Of a stretch of 64,000 nucleotides of DNA, positions 45,864-57,969 are shown piece after piece. The stretch's first letter is position 1, and each line of letters starts with the position of its first letter. The stretch lies in contig VZTI01001994.1 of assembly GCA_013397865.1 (NCBI GenBank), positions 102,324-166,323 on the forward strand. Direction: 5' to 3'. Position numbers and translations under genes: made by a program. This DNA is from Struthidea cinerea (Eukaryota > Chordata > Aves > Passeriformes > Corcoracidae). A model generated the notes under the pieces. It searched no databases, was not told the DNA's origin, and was given only the letters and a program-made list of their open reading frames with translations.

Positions 45864-48800
45864 ATGCTGGTGGCCGGCTCGCCGTGCAGCCCCGCGGGGC
45901 CGGAAGAGCACCGGGGCTGCGGGGCCCGGCGGGGCGGCCAGGTAAGGGCTCCTGGGCTGCATCGCCCCATCCCCGGGGCACACGGGGTGCAGCCCCTACG
46001 GGAGTCCCTCGGGGAGGTGCTGGGGGTGTGCTCTTGACCCGCGGCCGCTGTCCCCCCCACCCTGCCTGGGGTCACCCCGCCCCGGCCGGCTGCAGGGAGG
46101 GGAGAAGCCGGGACATGTCCAGAAACCGGCCGGGGTGCAGGAACAGCCCTTTGGCTCATCCACTTTTGCAGCGAGGCTAAAACTAGGGGTGTTGAGGAGC
46201 AGGCTGGGTGCTGGGAGCTCCCGCAGTCTCCTGGGCATGGGGTGGCCCTGTCCAGGCAGGGGGACCTTTGGGCATCTGGAAGGGGAGACCTTGGGGTCTC
46301 CGAAGCTTCCAGGAGCTGGGATGTGTGTGGGAGCCGGGCAGAGCTTACAGGAATGGCCGGGCACAAAGGGGAAGTGAGGCACGGGTGTGATGGAATGTGC
46401 CTGTCGGGGTAGGTGAGGGGCTGATGGGAGGTTGGGGGGCTTCAGGGGCTCTGTCCTGTTGTTTGGCTCGTGCTGCTGTTCCCAGACTGGGTATGGGATC
46501 TCTGATGTCCCCGTTAACCAAGACATCTGGAAAACATCTGGTGTTGCCCAGGGCTTATGCATTTGGAGTCCAGTGTGGAAAACTGGGGTCCTGGGGTGTC
46601 CATGGAGTTTTGCAGGAACTCCTTGACCTTCCCAAGCAACCAGATCGGTCTGCAACGTCAGTCCACCAACATCCTGAGTATCCTGAAAAGCTGAGGGTTG
46701 CCTCTATTTGCAAGACTTATTTTCCCCCCTCAAAAAAAAAAGCTTTTTTTCCTCTTGCTCCTGCATTCCCTTTCCACCAGGTTTCCCCAGGGACAGTGGG
46801 ATTGCTCTGCAGCTTGGGGGGAGTTGTCACAGCAGGATGGTTACTCCAGAGAAGGGCTGGAAGCTGGAAATGCTGGGTGGAACAGACCCCAGGCAGCAGA
46901 GAACAGCAGGGAACTCACTCTGGCACCTGTTCTGACATGAGCCAAAGCCTGAAATCAGTGCTTTGGAGCAGGCTGGGGTGAAACTGGTGGTGGCCCTGAC
47001 GCTGCTATTGTCCCCAGGAACAGTTTTTGGCAGGAACACGGTTAGGAGGGACAATCCACTCTGCTGGATGGCTCTGATGGTGTTTGTTTAACCTCACCTT
47101 ATCAGGGGTGGTTTCCCCACATGTGACTAAGCACTGGCACCAGTGGGATTAGTACTCAGCACACCCATCTTCCTGCTCCCGGGGCATTATCTCTTTCCCC
47201 TGGTACCTTTGTCAAGACCCTCAGCCTGCTTTGTGCCAGCTGGAGCTGGGAGCAGGTTGTGTGTCTGGTGCCAGTCACAGCATCTCAGTGCCTCAGTTTC
47301 CCCTCAGTTTGATAGGACAAGAGGAAACCTTGGAAGCCTCAAGTTGCACCCAGGAAGGTTGAGGTTGGATATTAGGGGAAAATTCTTCACTGAAAGGGTC
47401 GTCCAGCCCTGGCACAGGCTGCCCAGAGAAGTTGTGGAGTCCACATCCCTGGAGGGATTTAAAAGATATGTGATGTGGCACCTGGGGACATGGGTTACTG
47501 GTGGCTTTGGCAGTGCTGGGGTAACAGCTGGACTTTACGGTCTCAGAGGACTTTTCCAACCTAACTATTCCATGGTTCTGATTCCCCATCAGTGGAAGCA
47601 GGAGGGGATACCTTATCCGGTGGTGGCACAGCGGTTAAGCACAGCACCCCAAGGATTCCTTAATGCAGCAAAACACTAGGAGCCTCTTGCAGGAATGATT
47701 AAAAGCACCTTCCAAGGTCACCCTGAAATGTCACTGTAAAGCAGTGTCTGGGCTGGGAACCCTGGTTCCTGCCGGGGTTTGGAATTCCAGCCGGCTGAAG
47801 TCCTGCTGTCTGTCCCATGGATTTGCCTTGCCAGGGTCTGCTGCTGTCCCCTGCCAGGGAGTCTCTTGGGCCGTCAGACAGTTCTTTCTCCTCAAACCCT
47901 GGGTCAGCACGGAACCAAGGAGCCAACTCAGCTGCAGGAGCCTGATCCTGCCGTCACCCCAGTGCTTCCATGGTGACTCAAGGAAGGAGCATCCCATGGG
48001 AGCCATTGGATGAGGGCACTCCTGGCTTTGCCCTGGCTCTGCCCCGGTGCCGTGTCCCGCTGCCCAACGCATGGGGAGCGCGTGGCTGCACTGACAGCTG
48101 TTCTGGTCACTTCGTGCCATCCTACGCCCCTTTCCTGCTCAGGCTGCACCTTCCACAGGGATTTGAATTATGCCATTATGTCCCACTCTATGGGTCTGTG
48201 GGAGCAGCTCGTCCAGTTCACCCAGTAACTAACTGGGTGCTGTGGGAGCACAGCTGCCCACTTCCAGCCCTGAGGAGTGTGGGGCAGAAAGGACCTGAAC
48301 CCCGTGCTTGGAGCAGGGGGAGCCCCTGAAAGTAAGGGCTCATTTCTGGATTAACTGTGTTAATTCATTTGGAGAGGGGTGGGGGAAAATGGTGATGTTT
48401 AGTGGCATTTTGTGCCCAGGGAGGGCTTAGTGGGACCCCCGGGCGCCGTGTCTTTGCTGGTGATCGTAACCACGGTGCCGTGGCTGTGCTGCTCCTGATC
48501 CCCACTGCCGTCCTGCGGGACCCCCGCATCCTGTTTCTCCCTGTTTTCCCATGGAGGTGATAAACGACGGCTCGGGAGTGGTGTCACGGCTCCTGACCCA
48601 TGGGGCCACAGCCCCGGTGTCGCGGTGTGTCACACGCCCGGGAGCGGAGCAACATCCCAGCGCGGTTTCATCAGGCGCTGCCAGCCTCACGCAAAGGGTG
48701 TGGGGGCGATGGCCCCGTGCCCCGTGCCGGGTGTCTGCCTGAGTCACCCCTTCCGGTGACGCTGACGGGGATATTCCGTGGCTCCGGTGACTCCCGGCTG

Positions 48801-51800
48801 CTCCTTCCTTCCTAGGAAAGAGGAATCAAGGCTCCCCGGGAGCTGGCAAAGGGCCCCAGCACCTTCATTCCCCTGGGAGAGGTAAAGCGATGAGGATGGA
48901 CTTGGGTGGGGGTCTCCTCCCTGCTGGGGGTCTCCTTCACCCTTCCCTGCTGTGGGTGGGGGGACAGGAAGGATTCCCAGCCCCCCAAATCCTAGTGGCT
49001 GGTGGGGGTGGGATGCTGCGGAAGGAGGAAGAGGTGGAGAGGGGTCACCAGCCCAGGTGGATCCTTGTGGCATTGTGGGGGAGTCGTTCTGGAGGTTGGG
49101 GGAACAGCTGTGTTTCACCCTGGTGTTTGCCTACCCTACCTGTGTCTCATTTTCCCCACTCATCCAAACACATCTGTGTTTCTCCTGCGATGCAAAGACC
49201 TCCACCCTTGGCCCAGCCCCCCTCAAAATTCTGCCTTGAAATCCCCAGGGCACCTGAGCACTATCTGAGCACCCACGTTCACTCTCCCAGATGTTCCTCC
49301 TCGGGCAGAGATAGCGCCGTGGTTTCGTCACTGCGCTGGGGGGGCTGACCCCCATCTCCTCCCCTGCGCTCCAGAGCCCAGACAAACAACCCAACCCACG
49401 GGCTGAGCCGGACGGACTGTGTGGGATCTGTCATGGAGACCCCCAAACACCCCCTGCCCCCTGGGGCTGGGGACGGGGAGACGGGCAGCAGGGGCCACCG
49501 GCGGTGTCCGTTCCGGAGGCGGGGCACTTCCAATGGGGTGAGGACCTGATCTTGGTGCTCTTGGGTGCCTGGGTCCTGCTTGTTGGGGGGTCTCCATTTA
49601 GATTAGGGGGATGTTGGCAAGAGTGGGGGCCTACAGCTCACAGCCCTTCACTTCCCTCCTCTCCTCATTCCACAGATCCCACAGGAAGGTGGGGAGAGCA
49701 GCCTGCACCAGCTCCTCGGGGCCTTCGTCTCGGCAGGCAGGGTGGACCACGTTGCCATGGTCATGGGGCTGCACCCCCAGTACCTCAGCAGCTTCTGGAA
49801 GACCCAGTACCTCCTGCTGCGCATGGACGGGCCCCTGCCCTACCACAAGCGCCACTACATTGCCATCATGGTGAGCAGCGGGGCCCTTGGGGTGCGGGGA
49901 TACAGGGGGCTATGTGGGGTCCCAGCACTGCTGCTTGGGAGGCATTTGGGACCCCACAGATGGGCCCCTCTCTGATCTGATGTACCAAATGCTTGGAAGC
50001 CCCTTTGGGGTTGGTGCCCACTCAGGGTACCCCAACACCCTTCCTCCAGGACCCCTGGGGACTGGCACTGATAATGAGAGGGGAAATCCCTCCTGTCTGG
50101 AACTTGCATCCCCAGGGAAAATCCTCCAGGAGCAATGTGGGAGGAGCGGGCTCCCTGCCTTGGCTTCTTCAAGGGCTTGGAGCAGGGTGGGGGTCCCCCA
50201 GCCAGTGCTAGGGGCTGACTGCTGGCTCTCCCCGCAGGCAGCAGCCCGGCACCGGTGCTCCTACCTGGTGGGGTTGCACATGGGGGAGTTCCTGCAGGTG
50301 GGGGGCAACCCTGCGTGGCTGCAAGGGCTGCACTGTGCCCCCCAAAAACTCCGGAACCTCAATGAGATCAACAAGCTGCTGGCGCACCGGCCCTGGCTCA
50401 TCACCAAGGAGCACATCGAGGTGAGAACTGATGCTGCCAGCACAGATTCCCCCCAAAACACACTGTTTGACCCCAGGGGCCACATTCCTGCTTGCACAGC
50501 CCCCAGGGTTTAACCCTTTCAGGGCTGAGGGAGTCAGTGGGATGGGAAGGGGTGACTTGCCCCCAACGGGTCTATGGGTGAGGCACTTCCCAAACACACT
50601 CCTTGGCTTGCCCCGGCATTGGGCTGTGGTGAGGGTACAGCTGAGGGCTGGGGGTGTCTCTCCAATCCCCACTGTGCGTTGCAGGCTCTGCTGAAGCCAG
50701 GGGAGGACAGCTGGTCACTGGCGGAGCTGGTGCAGGCACTGGTGCTCCTCACCCACTACCACTCGCTCGCATCCTTTGTCTTCGGCTGTGGCATCAAACC
50801 CAAGGAGGACCAGGATGTGGGGAACAGCTGCTGGCCCCCCTCGCCCCACAGCGACAGCAGCCCTGCCTCTGATGACAGCATGGGGGGCTCTGGGGTAAGA
50901 GGGGCTTTGCCTTGCAGGGGTGTGAGTGCACTGTGGGGTGCTGGATGCTTTATGGAGCTTCCCCTGGGAATCACAGAATGGCTTGGATTGGAAGGGACCT
51001 TAAAGCCCATCTTGTTCCACCCTCTGCCATGGGCAAGAACACCTTCCGATAGACCAGGCTGCTCCAAGCCCCATCCAGCCTGGCCCTGAACGCTTCCAGG
51101 GATGGGGCAGCCACAGCTTCTCTGGGCACCCTGTGCTAGGGCCTCACCACCCTCACAGGAAAGTATTCCTTCCCAATATCCCATCTATCCCTGCTCTCCG
51201 GCAGTGGGAAGCCATTTCCCCTTGTCCTGTCCCTCCAGGCTCTTGTTCTAAGTCCCTCTCCAGCTCTCCTGGAGCCCCTTTAGGCACAGGAAGGGGCTCT
51301 AAGGTTTCCCCAGAGCCTTTTCTTCTCCAGGCTGAACACCCCCATCTCTCCCAGTCTGTCTCCAGAGCAGAGGGGCCCAGCTCTTGGAGCACCTCTGTGG
51401 CCTTTACTGGGAACAGCAGATGCTTTAGAGCCATGCAGTACTTTCCATGTCCTCCACAGGACTTCCCCCTCCTCCCAGGCCCGGGGATGGATCATGGGAG
51501 CTGCTGGAATCTTGGCAGGACAAACAGAGGGAGATGCTCGTTTGAGCAGCCCTGCGGGTCCCCCAAGTGCCCGCAGATCTGGGCTTGGGGGCCCCTCTGG
51601 TCGACAAGGAGCAGGGCTGACCCTGCCCTGTGCTTCCCCAGGGCACGGATGCCATGCAGGAGGTGGAGGTGCTGATGGAGAGGATGAAACTGCTGCAGGA
51701 AAACCAGCGGGAGGAGGAAGGAGTCACACAGGAGGAGATGGCAACGCGCTTCGAGCTGGAGAAGACAGAGAGTTTGCTGGTGCCTTCCTCAGGTGAGGAG

Positions 51801-53759
51801 GTGCAGGGGGCAACTGTCTGGGGGCAGGAAGTCCCCATGGGCCAGGGGAGCCTGGGGAGGGGGGAAGGAACCAGAACCTGCCGGAGGGAGAGCAGGATCA
51901 GCTCTCCAGTGCAGCGCTGGCTCTGTCTGGGCTCACAGCCACTGCGGTGGTGCCTTGTAGATATTTTAGATCCCTCCCTGCAGTCCAACATCCGCTGCTT
52001 CCTGGAGGACCCTGAATTCGGATACAAGGACTTCACACGGAGGGGGGAGCAGGCCCCCCCCACCTTCCGTGCACAGGTGGGTGCTCAGCAGTGGCTCAGG
52101 TCTGGGGGGTAGCTCCTGCTTATCTTGGGGTTGTTCCCAGGGTTGTGGAGAGTGGGTGAAGGGCTGGAGCTGAGCAACCAGGTGCTGGAAATTGGGGGGA
52201 GGTGTCAACCTAGGGGGAGACCCCCACTTATGTCCCTGGCTTTGGGGGGTGTTGTGGTTGGAGATGAAACACAACACAGCTGCTCACTCAGCCCCCACTT
52301 TCTTCCCCCTGACCCAGGGAGGAGAATCAAAAACTTGTATGTTGAGGTAAGAACAGTTTAATAATTGAAAATAAAGTAAAATACAATAATAATGGTAAAT
52401 AATGATAATAATGACAATGAAAAGGGGAAAAAACAAGTGATGCACAATGCAATTGCTCAGCACCTGCTGACTGATGCCAGATCCCTCTTCCCAAACCCAG
52501 AATGGCCCCTTCCAGGTAACTCACCCCAGTTTATATACTGGGCATGGCATTCTCTGGTGTGGAATATCGCCGTGGTCAATTTGGGTCACGTGTCCTGGCT
52601 ATGCTTCTTCCCACTGGCAGAGCCTGAAACAAGAGGAATAAAGTCCTTGACCCAGGATAAACCCAACTTAGCAAAAAACCCAAACCATCAGTGTGTTACC
52701 AACACCCTTCTCATTCCAAATCCAAAACACAGCATTGGAACAGCTGCTGAGAACAAATTGACTCTGCCTGAAACCAGGATGGAGGGACCCTACTTTTCCC
52801 CACCAAACCCCTACCCCAGCATCCTTTCTCCATCAGGATTACACCTGGGAGGACCACGGCTACTCGCTGATCAACCGCCTGTACCCGGACGTGGGGCAGC
52901 TCCTGGATGAGAAGTTCCAGGTGGTTTACAACCTGACCTACAACACCATCGCCATGCACTGCGGCGTGGACACCTCCATGTTGCGCCGGGCCATCTGGAA
53001 CTACGTCCACTGCGTCTTTGGCATCCGGTACATCCCCAAAACGTGGCTGGAGTTTCTTCTCTGCCTTGGGAAGAGCCCAGGAGCAGGTCCAGTGACTTGG
53101 TCTTGGTTAGAGTGTTGCTGCTGCTTCCCCAAGGCAAAGTGATGCTGTTGGTGGGCTTGGCTGAGGTTCAGAACAGCCCTGGGAAAGGAGAATTTAGTAA
53201 GAAATTACTGTAAGGGCAGTGAGGCTCTGGCAGAGTTTGCCCAGAGAGGTGGTGGAATCCTCATCCCTGGAGGTGTCCAAGGCCAGGCTGGATGGGGCTG
53301 GGAGCATCCTAGGATAGTGGAAGGTGTCCCTGCCCATGGCAGGGGATGGCACTGGATGGGCTTTAAGGTCCCTTCCAACACAAACCATTCCATGGTTCTA
53401 TGAGTGCACAAGGCTTGTGGCTGGAATAACACATCCCTCCTCTCTCCAGCTATGACGACTATGACTACGGGGAGGTGAACCAGCTCCTGGAGCGCAACTT
53501 GAAGATCTACATCAAGACAGTGGCTTGCTACCCGGAGAAGACGACCAAGCAGATCTACACACAGTTCTGGAGGCACTTCAAACACTCGGAGAAGGTGCTG
53601 CCCTGTCCCTTCCCCTCCTGGCAGGGTGTTTGGGGGTGCTGACCCCGTGCCCTGACCCTGCTGTCGCCATAGGTGCACATCAACCTGCTCCTGCTGGAGG
53701 CACGGATGCAGGCGGCTCTGCTCTACGCCCTCAGAGCCGTCACCCACTACATGACCTGA
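45864..53759 (+). CDS. SESN2: Sestrin 2, complete
   Basis: Stress-induced cytosolic protein that binds GATOR2 and restrains mTORC1 when leucine is low. Exons: 45864-45941, 48816-48881, 49676-49870, 50238-50420, 50685-50894, 51642-51792, 51961-52076, 52837-53027, 53450-53594, 53673-53759, all GT-AG and in phase, encoding 473 residues (human SESN2 480). The N-terminal AhpD-like domain keeps the peroxiredoxin-reductase-type triad Cys120, Tyr122, His127 in RHRCSYLVGLH. The C-terminal domain keeps the leucine-pocket residues Thr367, Thr370, Thr379, Arg383 and Glu444, and the GATOR2-contact pair Asp399/Asp400 in YDDYDYGEV (human numbers minus 7). A low-complexity Ser/Pro linker at about 220-245 separates the domains. 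The short, divergent first exon and the ending HYMT favour SESN2 over SESN1 and SESN3. Introns hold four repeats, including a retroviral LTR just before exon 8. Confidence 0.96.
46111..46120. promoter_or_regulatory. SESN2: p53-type half-site GGACATGTCC in SESN2 intron 1
   Basis: A perfect RRRCWWGYYY palindrome 170 bp into intron 1. SESN2 (Hi95) is a known p53 target. There is no adjacent second half-site, so a functional p53 element is only a possibility. Confidence 0.3.
47308..47583 (+). repeat. CR1 LINE 3' end in SESN2 intron 1
   Basis: Starts GATAGGACAAGAGGAAACCT and ends ATTCCATGGTTCTGATTC. It belongs to the same subfamily as 42415-42692. Confidence 0.9.
50970..51412 (-). repeat. CR1 LINE 3' end, minus strand, in SESN2 intron 5
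   Basis: Begins GAATCACAGAATGGCTTGGA and extends about 440 bp, ending TGGCCTTTACTGGG. It fills most of the intron. Confidence 0.92.
52318..52785 (-). mobile_element. Solo LTR of an endogenous retrovirus (songbird type), in SESN2 intron 7
   Basis: Reading the minus strand, it begins near CCTGGTTTCAGGCAGAG and passes the segment opposite AGTTTATATACTGGGCATG. It ends in an A/T-rich poly(A) region opposite CAATTATTAAACTGTTC and CCTCAACATAC. From memory this is the pattern of abundant passerine LTRs. I see no internal retroviral genes and no second LTR, so it looks like a solo LTR. Its terminal bases have diverged. Its 5' end is about 50 bp from the acceptor of exon 8. Confidence 0.8.
53190..53404 (+). 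repeat. CR1 LINE 3' fragment in SESN2 intron 8
   Basis: Contains GGTGGTGGAATCCTCATCCC and ends CCATTCCATGGTTCTATG, about 45 bp before the next exon. Confidence 0.9.
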
Positions 53760-54691
53760 GCTGCCTCTGCTCTCTCCTCCTCCTCCTGCCCTGGCTGTGT
53801 GGGAAAGGCCAGGGGGCAGCTGGTACCCTGAGAATTCATCTGGAGTATTGTCTCCCTGCTTAATGGGCTTAGAGCTGTGGAAGGAAAGTGGGAGCTTCCT
53901 TGCACTTTCTCCCAGGAAAGGGGAGACCCCCAGAAGCCATCAGTGCTGGGAAGACCCCAAAGTGCTGCCCTGGGCTTGGCAGAGCTGTGCGTGCTCCACT
54001 GCTCTGTGCCTTTTTGGGGTAAGCCCGAATGAAGCCAAACTGGGATGTCTGTGGGTGCAGTGCTGGTGTCACAGCCATGTGACACGTCCTGGCACCAAGG
54101 CTGCCACTGCAGAAGACTGTCCCCCTGCCGGAGATGGCCAGAAGATACAATGGGCTTCATCCATGCCTTTTGGGTCCCGCCGTGCTAGGAGGCACAGCTG
54201 CTGGCGGGGGTGCTGCCAAGCTACACCCTCCCCACCTTTCTGCCTCACCCCCTGCGATTTGGGATGTGAAGTGCCTTTAACCTAAGTGCCAGGGCAGGAG
54301 CAGGGAAAGGGTAGAAATACCTGAGTGTGATTTACACCTTTTTGAATTGTTTTCCAACAACTGGCACATCTCCACTGCCTCAGCTTTAGGGGCTGAGGTG
54401 GGGAGCTGTGCTGGGGCATGAGGCTCCCTCACTCCTCTCCTGCTGTGAGGGTGGTAGGGTGGGATGGGGTGACCAAGGTTTTATCTGGGTATGCCAGAGC
54501 ATTCCCAGCAGCACACGTTGCCAGGGAGGTGCCTGTTGGGGAGCAGGATCCAGGGTCAGCAGCATCGCCACCCTTGGTTTGGCTGTTGAATCATAGCTCC
54601 AGTTAAGTTATTTCTCTATTTTTGGGGTATATTAACTCCTGACTAGGCATGGAAATGCCTCTGTAAGCTTGCTATGAATCTTGTTTGAAAA

Positions 54692-54697
54692 AATAAA
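54692..54697 (+). terminator. SESN2: SESN2 polyadenylation signal AATAAA
   Basis: Lies 930 bases after the stop, followed by a T-rich downstream stretch. The implied 3' UTR of about 0.95 kb is otherwise unremarkable. Confidence 0.75.
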
Positions 54698-54724
54698 ATT
54701 GTTCTTTTTTTATTCTTTCTCTTT

Positions 54725-56880
54725 TTTCTTTTTCACTTTCCCCTTGGCCAGCCCAGGGGCTGATCCCCTATGGCATGTATAGAGGGCAGGGGTCTTGCTG
54801 CTCCAGGAGTGCCTGGGAGCATCCCTGAGTTGTCCAAGGCGGGATGTGGGAGGCCTGAGTACTCCCCATTTGCCTGAGGGGGATGGGTTTGACTTCAGTA
54901 AACCCTCCTTGTGGTGATTGTTTCCAGTCTTTCCTGGCTGTAACATCTTCCTGGAAAGCCAGGATTTGGACATGACACTCATCCCACTGTGGGTGGCCCA
55001 TGGGATGCTCTGATCCACTGCAGTGGTGCTGGGCGGGTGAAGCTGCACTGCAGACACCCCAACCCCACGATGTAGAGCCCAGCACTTATCAGGGTGTGGG
55101 CAGGAGTCCCTGGAAGCTGCTGATAACAGTCCTGAGGAGGGGCCAGCTCTGCATGGGAGGTGCTTCCCTGTGTGCCTCAGGAGCCGGATCCTGGCTCTGG
55201 GGCTGGTTTGGGACCCTCTGGCCCCTGCAGCCATGGAGGACCTGCCCTGCTGCTCCTCTGAGCAGGCATGTGGAGGGCAGTGGGGCTGGAAGGGAGGCTT
55301 GGTGAGAGTTTGCTGGGCATTTATAGGCAGCAGAGTCTCTATTTTGGGAGAAAGAGGTTTGAGGGCAGCTTTTTCTGGGAAACTGACGCAGGAGGACAGG
55401 GCTGCCTGGGCTTTGCTGGTTGTGCCAAAGTTCCTGGTGGAGATAACAGCAGAGCCCCTACAAAGTGCTGTACTTTTAGGGTGTCACTCTGTAGCACCAG
55501 AGAACGCTGTGTGGGGGCTGGGGGGCTTGGGGAGCTGAGCCAGCCCTGGGGCCTCCTTTAGCTCATAGCCTGCGTCATCGCATCAGTTTAACCCCCTTTG
55601 TTTTTTCAGTTGGTCACAATTATAAACCAATAAATTCCTCATCCGGGGCATAACCAAAGCCTGCAATTTGTGTACATATATATAATTTCTCAGCAGCTTT
55701 CACTGTTGTCTTGCAGGGCCGGTGTGTTAATAATCTCCCTACCTGCCGCTGATAGTTGTGATCCCAATAGATGCTATTTGTTTTTCACTACACTTGCCCT
55801 CAACTTAAAAACATAATGTGTTAGTGGTGTTTAACACACATCAAAGCAACAGGAAATAATAATAATAATCTGTGCTGAAGGAGCACTTAAAGAATGATGG
55901 GGCCCAAAGTGCTTTGCAAAATTGGCATTCCTGGGGCTGAGCTGCCCTTGCTGTGCAGGGGTTCATGTGGGGCTGGAGATGAGGAGAAATATCTGTGCCC
56001 TGAATGTGGACAGCTCATTCCCTACAGATGCAAGCAGATACCTGGATCCACTGCATGGGCTGGAGATGGATAATCATAGAGCCATGGAATGGTTTGGGTT
56101 GGGGGGGAACCTTAAAGATCATCTTGTTCCAAGCCCCTGTCATGGGAGGGGATAAATTGAGGCTTAAGACAAAGCAGCTGCACAAGAACTGGGGGGACAT
56201 TTGGCTCAAGTGAGTGGTGGGTGGGCACAGGTCTCTGTCCCGGCTCTTCCCAGTGTCCATGTCTGCTGTGGGCAATCAGTATCCTGTGTTTCCGTGGGAT
56301 CAAATGCTTCCCAGTGGAGAGCAGCTACCTCAGCAAAGCCTCTGCTGCGGTCACCTCGGACTGTGATGGAGTTGAGCACCAGAGCTCCCAGTTCTGTCAC
56401 TGCATTAGCTCATAGGAGCAAAAACTGTCCCACCCATGGAGCCCAAAATATGCCCTGGCATCCTCTGTGCCCAGTGCCAGCCCTGGCATAACCTACCCGT
56501 TGGTGGGCACCTTGGGGTCCCTGGAGTGCCAGCGGTGGCTGGGAGTCAGGGTCCCTCCACAAGCCCCTCCAAAATAAGCTCCATCCTTGCAGATACAGCT
56601 GAAGAGCTTGGCACGGTGGGGGTCCACAAGCTCCCAACCCTTTGCAAGTAAAAAGCTGATTGCTTTGGATTTAAGGTGATAATGGGGCTGTCATGATGTA
56701 GCCAACAACCTGTCCTCGCTGGGGATAAATTTGGCTTATCCCGGGGGATGTGCGGGCTCCGGGCACCTCAAATGGGTGCTGGAGCATTTAAGTCCTTGGA
56801 AGCAGCCATGCAGAAGGGATGGTGCGGCCAGGGCTAGGACCAGCTGTAATTCAGGATGTGTCCCCGAGTTGCTGTCATCG
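54725..56880. other. Intergenic region downstream of SESN2
   Basis: No gene seen. It contains a short AT-rich, low-CpG block at 55560-55930 that stands out from its surroundings, and one small CR1 fragment. Confidence 0.6.
56070..56155 (-). repeat. CR1 LINE 3' fragment, minus strand
   Basis: Short copy: ATCATAGAGCCATGGAATGG through CATGGGAGGGGAT. Confidence 0.85.
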
Positions 56881-57183
56881 CCCAGGATCGGGGTGCCCAC
56901 CCCGCAGCCCCAGTTCTGAGACAGCTGGGGAATGAGCACCGCGGTGGGTGCAAGGGGGTCCCCAACACTTGCCGAGACAATGGAGGGGACAGACCGGCTC
57001 CACAGCCCGGAGCTGCTCGGATTTACAGCCCAAACCACTCCGAATCCAGCCCCGCCTCGGGGGGGAGGCGCTGAAAACGGGCGGCTGGGACCGGCCTGGG
57101 GCTGGGGTTCCGAACTCGTCGCTGTCCCCCGGCCCCCCCGCGGCCGCTCCAGTGCCTCCTCCCCGCCGCTCCACGGCTTTCCC

Positions 57184-57947
57184 NNNNNNNNNNNNNNNNN
57201 NNNNNNNNNNNNNNNNNNNNNNNNNNNNNNNNNNNNNNNNNNNNNNNNNNNNNNNNNNNNNNNNNNNNNNNNNNNNNNNNNNNNNNNNNNNNNNNNNNNN
57301 NNNNNNNNNNNNNNNNNNNNNNNNNNNNNNNNNNNNNNNNNNNNNNNNNNNNNNNNNNNNNNNNNNNNNNNNNNNNNNNNNNNNNNNNNNNNNNNNNNNN
57401 NNNNNNNNNNNNNNNNNNNNNNNNNNNNNNNNNNNNNNNNNNNNNNNNNNNNNNNNNNNNNNNNNNNNNNNNNNNNNNNNNNNNNNNNNNNNNNNNNNNN
57501 NNNNNNNNNNNNNNNNNNNNNNNNNNNNNNNNNNNNNNNNNNNNNNNNNNNNNNNNNNNNNNNNNNNNNNNNNNNNNNNNNNNNNNNNNNNNNNNNNNNN
57601 NNNNNNNNNNNNNNNNNNNNNNNNNNNNNNNNNNNNNNNNNNNNNNNNNNNNNNNNNNNNNNNNNNNNNNNNNNNNNNNNNNNNNNNNNNNNNNNNNNNN
57701 NNNNNNNNNNNNNNNNNNNNNNNNNNNNNNNNNNNNNNNNNNNNNNNNNNNNNNNNNNNNNNNNNNNNNNNNNNNNNNNNNNNNNNNNNNNNNNNNNNNN
57801 NNNNNNNNNNNNNNNNNNNNNNNNNNNNNNNNNNNNNNNNNNNNNNNNNNNNNNNNNNNNNNNNNNNNNNNNNNNNNNNNNNNNNNNNNNNNNNNNNNNN
57901 NNNNNNNNNNNNNNNNNNNNNNNNNNNNNNNNNNNNNNNNNNNNNNN
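57184..57947. other. Assembly gap (N) inside a CpG island
   Basis: 764 Ns flanked by extreme GC on both sides, typical of sequence that drops out of libraries. Confidence 0.95.
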
Positions 57948-57949
57948 GA

Positions 57950-57969
57950 GCGGCGGCGGCGGCGGCGGC
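57950..57969. repeat. (GGC)n trinucleotide repeat
   Basis: Six or seven GGC/GCG units between the gap and the candidate donor. It may encode or accompany a Gly or Ala run, but the frame is unknown. Confidence 0.8.

Noticed and set aside
52392..52910. 172-codon plus-strand frame running into SESN2 exon 8
   Set aside because: It is mostly antisense LTR sequence and is not in the SESN2 frame.
45864..53759. The sestrin being SESN1 or SESN3
   Set aside because: The short first exon, the Ser/Pro linker, 473 residues and the HYMT ending fit SESN2, as does its presence in the 1p36-like region.
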